From assembly GCA_026645575.1 (NCBI GenBank), contig JAPKMW010000179.1, positions 1 through 11,507 on the forward strand: DNA of 11,507 nucleotides. The letters run 5' to 3'. The translations under genes and the position numbers were made by a program. Below the pieces are notes generated by a model, which was not told the origin of the DNA, made no database searches, and saw only the letters and a list, made by a program, of their open reading frames with translations. How positions within the stretch are numbered: position 1 is the first letter of the stretch; every line of letters begins with the position of its first letter. Below, piece by piece: positions 7,751 through 11,507 of the stretch. The stretch comes from Caldilineaceae bacterium (lineage in GTDB: Bacteria; Chloroflexota; Anaerolineae; Caldilineales; Caldilineaceae).

Positions 7751-7916
7751 GAACGATACGCGGTTACTGGAAATAGTGTTGTCAGACTAAAGTTGTTACT
7801 TATTAGGTCGCCAGGAATGCTTTCAGATAAGTAGTACCTGGATGATGGGTACAGTTGCTATTGGTCGAGTGCAGAACCTGTCCATGTGACCAGGAACAGT
7901 ACTGACTTGCTTACTG

Positions 7917-7945
7917 TTGTTAGTCACTGCTATCGCGAATAGTGT
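7917..7945 (+). promoter_or_regulatory. Weak candidate promoter of the PhnD-like operon
   Basis: TTGTTA (7917-7922), a 17-nt spacer and TAGTGT (7940-7945) give 4/6 and 3/6 consensus matches, placing a start near 7952. The match is poor; an activator-dependent or alternative-sigma promoter elsewhere in the gap is equally possible. Confidence 0.2.
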
Positions 7946-7955
7946 AGCGTTTAGG

Positions 7956-7994
7956 ATGGAAATGCCTATCTGCCAGGTGATTCATTTTGCATAA
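7956..7994 (+). CDS. Possible leader micro-ORF upstream of the PhnD-like gene
   Basis: ATG at 7956 or, better, at 7962 encodes a 10-12-residue peptide ending MPICQVIHFA and stopping at TAA 7992-7994. AGGA at 7953-7956 is well spaced (5 nt) for the 7962 ATG. The stop is 8 nt before the ATG of the lipoprotein gene, which has no recognisable ribosome binding site of its own, so translation might be coupled by re-initiation. ORFs this short arise often by chance. Confidence 0.15.
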   Translation: MEMPICQVIHFA

Positions 7995-8002
7995 CACTAC
8001 TC

Positions 8003-8917
8003 ATGAACAAATTTTGGCTTTTTTGTTTACTATTCTTGATTTGTACTGCGTGTGGATCCGCACAGGCGGCGCCGCTGCCTTATGTTGACCTGACACAACG
8101 CTCCCCCTTGCCGGCGGTTGCTGACACCGAAATTGTTCCGCTGCGCATTGCCGTGGCCGCGATCATCTCGCCGCAAGGCACGACAGAAAGTTACACAGAG
8201 TTCGCCAATTACCTGGGCAACCTGTTGGGCCGTCCGGTTGAACTTGTGCAACGGCGCACCTACGCTGAAGTCAATGCGCTTGTCGCCGCCAACGCGGTAG
8301 ATCTCGCCTTTGTCTGCACCAACGCCTATGTCGATGGTCATGATCGCTTTGGCATGGAACTGTTGGCGGCGCCCCAGATTCAGGGCGAAGCGGTCTACTA
8401 TTCAGACTTGATTGTGCCGGCGACCAGCACAGACCAAACGCTGGTCGATCTCCGGGGCAAAACCTTTGCCTTCACTGATCCCATGAGCTTTAGCGGGCGC
8501 GTCTACCCGACCTATTTGGTGCAGCAACTGGGTGCGACGCCGGAAAACTTCTTTCGGCGCACCTTTTTTACCTACAGCCATGATCGGGCCATTGAAGCCG
8601 TGGCGGCTGGGGTGGCCGACGGCGCCGCCGTCGATAGCCTGGTCTTGGACTATGCCCTGACGCGCCAGCCCGTCTTGCGCAATCAACTACGGGTGATTCA
8701 CCGTTCCCCAGCTTTTGGCATTCCGCCCGTGGTGACGCCGCCAGGGTTGCCGCCACGCCAAAAGCGGCAACTGCAAGATCTACTGCTCACCATGGAGCAA
8801 GATCCAGCCGGCCGGGTGGTTTTGGCGCACCTGGGTATCGACCGCTTTCAACCCATTGAGGACCAAGCCTATACCACCGTCCGCCAGTTGGTACAACAGA
8901 GCGAGCAGAAACCATGA
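8003..8917 (+). CDS. PhnD-like substrate-binding lipoprotein
   Basis: A 304-residue periplasmic-binding protein of the phosphate/phosphite/phosphonate type (PhnD-like). The N-terminus is a hydrophobic signal ending ICTAC-GS, so Cys17 is the likely lipidated residue; Cys at -3 of the lipobox is atypical. Two family motifs are clear: [21 protein letters not shown] (149-169, with a Ser/Gly oxyanion-binding loop) and [20 protein letters not shown] (193-212). It should sit outside the membrane and bind a small ligand, not necessarily a phosphonate; the same fold is the sensor of some kinases such as TtrS. No ABC permease or ATPase is adjacent. Its TGA overlaps the ATG of the kinase gene (ATGA at 8914-8917), tying it to signalling. 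No clear Shine-Dalgarno precedes the ATG at 8003. Ligand unknown. Confidence 0.85.
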   Translation: MNKFWLFCLLFLICTACGSAQAAPLPYVDLTQRSPLPAVADTEIVPLRIAVAAIISPQGTTESYTEFANYLGNLLGRPVELVQRRTYAEVNALVAANAVDLAFVCTNAYVDGHDRFGMELLAAPQIQGEAVYYSDLIVPATSTDQTLVDLRGKTFAFTDPMSFSGRVYPTYLVQQLGATPENFFRRTFFTYSHDRAIEAVAAGVADGAAVDSLVLDYALTRQPVLRNQLRVIHRSPAFGIPPVVTPPGLPPRQKRQLQDLLLTMEQDPAGRVVLAHLGIDRFQPIEDQAYTTVRQLVQQSEQKP

Positions 8918-10377
8918 GTACCCTTGCCCGCCATTGGCCCGGACAGCCGGCCCTGCTGTCCAACGGGCTAGAACGGCTCACTACGTTGGTCGGCAGTGTG
9001 AGCGTGCGCACCAAAATTTTGGGCATTGTGCTGGCGCTCACGATTGTGTTGGGGCTTGGTGTCACCTGGCAGGTGCGCATTGTCATGCAACGGGTCTTTA
9101 TGAGCGAGTTGGAAAATCGCGGCGTTTCGGTGGCCGGTGATCTGGCGGCGCGCAGTGTTGATCCAATTTTACTCAACGACAGCTACGCGCTCTATCAATT
9201 GCTGATCGAGACAGTAGCGAATCATCCTGATACACTCTATGCGTTTGTGGTCGATACGAGCGGCCATGTGTTGGCCCATACCTTCGGCAATGGTGGTTTT
9301 CCTGTTGGGCTGCTTGACACAACACTGACCAGCCGGGCCAGCCCTCATGCTGGTAGTGAAGTGACGTACTTGCTCTATACCAGTCAGGAAGGCACTGTCC
9401 ATGAATTTACTGCTCCGATCTTTGAAGGCCGCGTCGGGGTGGTGCGCGTTGGCTTAACAGAAACACGCCTGAACAGTATTATCAACCTCGTGACCGGTCA
9501 GATGCTCTTCACCACCCTGGCCGTAGCCATCGTTGGCATCATTGCCGCCATCGCGCTTACTTGGGTGCTAACCCGCCCTATTCTGGATCTGGTTGAGACA
9601 ACGCGCCAGATTGGACAGGGCAACCTGGCCGCACGCGCCCCCCACTGGGCCGATGATGAAATCGGCGCACTAGCCATTGCGTTTAATCAGATGGTCAGCG
9701 ATCTGGACGCCAGTCAACAAGTTGTGGTAGAGAAAGAAGCCGCGCGGGCGCGCTTGCTCAAAAAATTGATCAACGCCCAAGAAGATGAACGCAAACGCAT
9801 TGCGCGTGAACTGCATGACGGTGTCGGCCAAGTGCTGACTTCGTTCATCGTCGCCACCCAGACAGTGGCGCAAAGCGCGGATCTGCCACTCATTCACGCC
9901 AAAAATGAAGAGATGGGGAAAGTTGCCGCCGAAACGCTCACCCAGGTGCGCACCCTAAGCCGCCAGTTACGCCCCAGCATCCTCGACGATCTGGGTTTGC
10001 CGGCCGCCTTGGAGCGCTATTGCACCGACTTTGCCGCCCTCTACCCGGCGCTTCAGGTTCAATACCATTGTGATTTGTCCCAACGGCTGCCGGCAACGGT
10101 TGAGGTCGCCCTTTACCGGATTATCCAGGAATCGTTGACCAATGCTGCGCGCCACGGTCAGGCTGACCAGATCGGTGTGTTGCTCTTGAAACGGGAGGGA
10201 CGGGTGCAGGCGATCATTGAAGATAATGGCCGTGGTTTTGACCCGGAAGAAGCGCGGCGCGCCGAACGCAGTGTCGGCATTCATGGCATGGCGGAACGGG
10301 CTGAACTGTTAGGCGGACAACTTAATATTGAAAGCAATGCCGAAGGAACAACCATTTATGTGGAGCTGCCGCTATGA
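8914..10377 (+). CDS. Membrane sensor histidine kinase, HisKA_3 (NarX/DegS) type
   Basis: A 487-residue kinase. Transmembrane segment 1 lies at about 35-55 ([19 protein letters not shown]). An extracytoplasmic region (about 60-195) looks Cache/PAS-like, with a [13 protein letters not shown] strand pair and a [12 protein letters not shown] end strand. Transmembrane segment 2 is at about 198-219, HAMP at about 220-272 ([21 protein letters not shown]) and a coiled linker follows. The HisKA_3 dimerisation domain carries the phospho-acceptor H301 in [14 protein letters not shown]. The HATPase domain has ESLTNAARH (N410), DNGRGFD (437-443) and [10 protein letters not shown] (454-463). It should autophosphorylate at H301 and pass phosphate to the regulator encoded next. 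The start is set by the 4-nt overlap with the lipoprotein gene; there is no strong Shine-Dalgarno, so translational coupling is likely. Its input may be the ligand-loaded lipoprotein docking on the external domain (inference). Confidence 0.93.
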   Translation: MSTLARHWPGQPALLSNGLERLTTLVGSVSVRTKILGIVLALTIVLGLGVTWQVRIVMQRVFMSELENRGVSVAGDLAARSVDPILLNDSYALYQLLIETVANHPDTLYAFVVDTSGHVLAHTFGNGGFPVGLLDTTLTSRASPHAGSEVTYLLYTSQEGTVHEFTAPIFEGRVGVVRVGLTETRLNSIINLVTGQMLFTTLAVAIVGIIAAIALTWVLTRPILDLVETTRQIGQGNLAARAPHWADDEIGALAIAFNQMVSDLDASQQVVVEKEAARARLLKKLINAQEDERKRIARELHDGVGQVLTSFIVATQTVAQSADLPLIHAKNEEMGKVAAETLTQVRTLSRQLRPSILDDLGLPAALERYCTDFAALYPALQVQYHCDLSQRLPATVEVALYRIIQESLTNAARHGQADQIGVLLLKREGRVQAIIEDNGRGFDPEEARRAERSVGIHGMAERAELLGGQLNIESNAEGTTIYVELPL

Positions 10378-11054
10378 AAAAGATTCGGATTTTAATCGCA
10401 GATGATCATGCCGTTCTCCAAGCCGGGTTGGAGTCGATGCTTAATGCACAGCCGGACATGTTGGTGATCGGCGCGGCGGCGGATGGCTTTGCCTGTATTC
10501 GCCAGGCCGCCGCTCTGCAGCCCGAGGTGATCCTACTGGACATCAATATGCCCAACTGCAATGGTCTGGAAGCGCTGGCCCAGTTGCGTAGCCAGGCGAC
10601 GCACAGCAAAGTGCTGGTGTTGACCATGCACGACGATCCGCTCTATCTACGCCAGGTTATGAGTAGCGGTGCGGCCGGCTATGTGCTGAAACAAGCCGCC
10701 GGCCCCGAACTGCTGGCGGCCATTCGCGCCGTCCACGAAGGGGGCGTCTATTTGCATCCGGCCCATGCCAAGCTGCTGCTATCACCCTCATCCCCGCAAG
10801 AACCGACAGCCATCCCTGCCCCGCGCAGTGCCGCCCAACAACGTTTTGACCTGCTCAGTGAACGCGAAACCCAACTTTTTCGGTTGGTTGCGTTGGGCTA
10901 TCGCAACCAAGAGATCGCCGATGAATTGCTGTTGAGCGTCAAAACCGTGGAAACCTACAAATCGCGCATGATGGACAAACTGGGGATCACCAACCGCATC
11001 GCCCTCATGCGGCTGGCGCTGGAATTGGGGATGTTGGATAGCGCAGTGAAGTAA
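10374..11054 (+). CDS. NarL/FixJ-family response regulator (LuxR-type HTH)
   Basis: A 226-residue cytoplasmic transcription factor. The receiver domain (1-120) has acidic pair D10/D11, phospho-acceptor D56 (LLDINMP), T84 and K106. A Pro-rich linker (about 137-155) leads to a LuxR-type helix-turn-helix (158-220) with [22 protein letters not shown] and [17 protein letters not shown], intact and of usual length. The ATG overlaps the kinase stop (ATGA at 10374-10377), and GGAG at 10362-10365 is 8 nt upstream. It is almost certainly the partner of the preceding HisKA_3 kinase, since this kinase class pairs with NarL-type regulators. Targets are unknown; possible candidates are its own operon and the divergent tricorn gene through the shared intergenic region. 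It is the last gene of the operon, ending 33 nt before a large palindrome. Confidence 0.95.
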   Translation: MKKIRILIADDHAVLQAGLESMLNAQPDMLVIGAAADGFACIRQAAALQPEVILLDINMPNCNGLEALAQLRSQATHSKVLVLTMHDDPLYLRQVMSSGAAGYVLKQAAGPELLAAIRAVHEGGVYLHPAHAKLLLSPSSPQEPTAIPAPRSAAQQRFDLLSERETQLFRLVALGYRNQEIADELLLSVKTVETYKSRMMDKLGITNRIALMRLALELGMLDSAVK

Positions 11055-11087
11055 TATTGCAACAATAACAGATAAATTGAGCTTTTC

Positions 11088-11180
11088 ACCGCGAAGGGCG
11101 CGAAGAGCGCGAAGGTAACGCGAAGAAAACACAAAGAGCCTTCTTCGCGTTACCTTCGCGCTCTTCGCGCCCTTCGCGGT
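11088..11180. repeat. Perfect 40-bp inverted repeat of CGCGAAG units
   Basis: Arms 11088-11127 and 11141-11180 are exact reverse complements over 40 bp, with a 13-nt loop. Each arm is an imperfect direct repeat of about 9-11 nt: CGCGAAGGG, CGCGAAGAG, CGCGAAGGTAA, CGCGAAGAA. The outer flanks GCTT (11081-11084) and AAGC (11183-11186) could extend the stem after a small internal loop. It lies between converging genes, 33 nt after the response-regulator stop and 8 nt from the stop of the GxxExxY gene. It could act as a two-way transcription barrier, although no T-run follows either arm. Alternatively it is a non-autonomous palindromic element; no target-site duplication is evident. Confidence 0.9.
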
Positions 11181-11188
11181 AGAAGCCT

Positions 11189-11507
11189 CTACAACCCATT
11201 GGCAAAGCGGTTGATGCCGTCTTTCATGAGCCGGACGTTCCAGTTGAGGAGGAAGCCCAGTTTGATGCCGGAAAGTTTGAGGTAGGTGAGTAATTGGGCT
11301 TCGTGGATGGGCAGTAGTTCTTGGACTGCTTTGTTTTCAATGATAATTACGTCTTCGATCAACATGTCAATGCGGTAACCGGCATCAATGGTGATGCGAT
11401 CATACTGTACAGGCAGTAGGACTTCACATTGCACACGAAGACCACGTTTTTTCAACTCATAGGCCAAACAGACCTGATAAGTAGATTCCAGTAGCCCTGG
11501 ACCTAAG
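11189..11507 (-). CDS. GxxExxY protein (PD-(D/E)XK-like), 5' end outside window
   Basis: About 105 C-terminal residues of a family usually about 125 long; the frame is open to the last base, so the start codon lies beyond the right edge. A TTG at 11465-11467 could be mistaken for the start, but the residues before it read LGPGLLESTYQVCLAYEL. That contains the naming motif G-x-x-E-x-x-Y (GLLESTY) and shows the gene continues. Further family marks are IDAGYRIDMLIED, IIIENKAVQ (the E-x-K of a PD-(D/E)XK-like core), LLPIHEAQLLTYLKLSG, FLLNWNV and the terminal LMKDGINRFANGL. The biochemical role is unknown; a nuclease-like fold is proposed for the family. The TAG stop is 8 nt from the 40-bp palindrome. 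No frameshift is seen in the visible part. Confidence 0.93.
   Translation of the reverse strand, partial: LGPGLLESTYQVCLAYELKKRGLRVQCEVLLPVQYDRITIDAGYRIDMLIEDVIIIENKAVQELLPIHEAQLLTYLKLSGIKLGFLLNWNVRLMKDGINRFANGL

Larger units (their letters stand above)
7679..8002. other. Divergent intergenic regulatory region
   Basis: A 324-bp gap between the leftward tricorn gene and the rightward PhnD-like operon, visibly more AT-rich than the flanking genes. It contains a plausible promoter for the tricorn gene (7722-7750), a weak one for the operon (7917-7945), two direct copies of CGATACGC (7712-7719 and 7754-7761), a small 5-bp hairpin GTACC/GGTAC (7834-7852) and a possible micro-ORF (7956-7994). I see no tRNA, mobile-element end or longer gene in it. 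Confidence 0.6.

Noticed and set aside
7834..7852. Small hairpin GTACC/GGTAC in the divergent gap
   Set aside because: A 5-bp stem with a 9-nt loop is within chance expectation and has no T-run or clear positional role.
8787..9176. Minus-strand open frame across the lipoprotein-kinase junction
   Set aside because: It overlaps two well-supported plus-strand genes and codes for a low-complexity, motif-free product.
11088..11180. CRISPR array reading of the repeated CGCGAAG units
   Set aside because: The units are 9-11 nt and contiguous, with no unique spacers, and the arms are inverted, not direct. A palindrome explains all of it.
11189..11467. A complete 92-residue gene starting at the TTG at 11465-11467
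   Set aside because: The same frame continues upstream to the window edge and encodes the family's GxxExxY signature, so the true start lies outside the window.

Overview
The window (about 11.5 kb, mostly 55-60 % GC by eye) reads as chromosomal sequence of a GC-moderate environmental bacterium. A large STAND NTPase with alpha-helical repeats, a tricorn-type protease, a HisKA_3/NarL two-component pair and a GxxExxY protein beside a CGCGAAG-rich palindrome all fit a filamentous Chloroflexota (Anaerolineae/Caldilineae-like). That assignment is inference from gene content; there is no rRNA or marker gene here to prove it.

Layout. Positions 16-7678 carry three genes on the minus strand, transcribed in the order tricorn protease homologue (7678-4364), M20 metallopeptidase (4247-3093), STAND/NACHT-like NTPase (2961-16). 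The first two may be co-transcribed, with a 15-bp perfect hairpin between them. The NTPase has its own near-consensus sigma70-type promoter (TTGACA-17-TATGAT), whose -35 lies inside a TTGAC-N4-GTCAA palindrome, so it looks independently regulated. Its 3' third, encoding 32-36-residue helical repeats, is clearly more AT-rich than the rest of the gene.

A 324-bp divergent intergenic region (7679-8002) holds a plausible promoter for the tricorn gene, a weak one for the rightward operon and a possible leader micro-ORF. Positions 8003-11054 are a compact rightward operon of three genes joined by two ATGA overlaps: a PhnD-like substrate-binding lipoprotein, a membrane histidine kinase (HAMP plus HisKA_3/HATPase) and a NarL/FixJ response regulator. 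No ABC permease or ATPase is present, so the binding protein most likely acts as the ligand-sensing part of a three-component signalling system, like a split version of TtrS (a kinase with a PhnD-like sensor domain).

Positions 11088-11180 form a perfect 40-bp inverted repeat built of CGCGAAG-type units. Eight bases further on is the 3' end of a GxxExxY protein gene (PD-(D/E)XK-like), which runs off the right edge and reads in frame to the last base of the window.

The best leads are the split PhnD/kinase/regulator system, the palindrome-GxxExxY pair, and the STAND NTPase with its compositionally distinct repeat domain and operator-like promoter, a candidate conflict or defence receptor.
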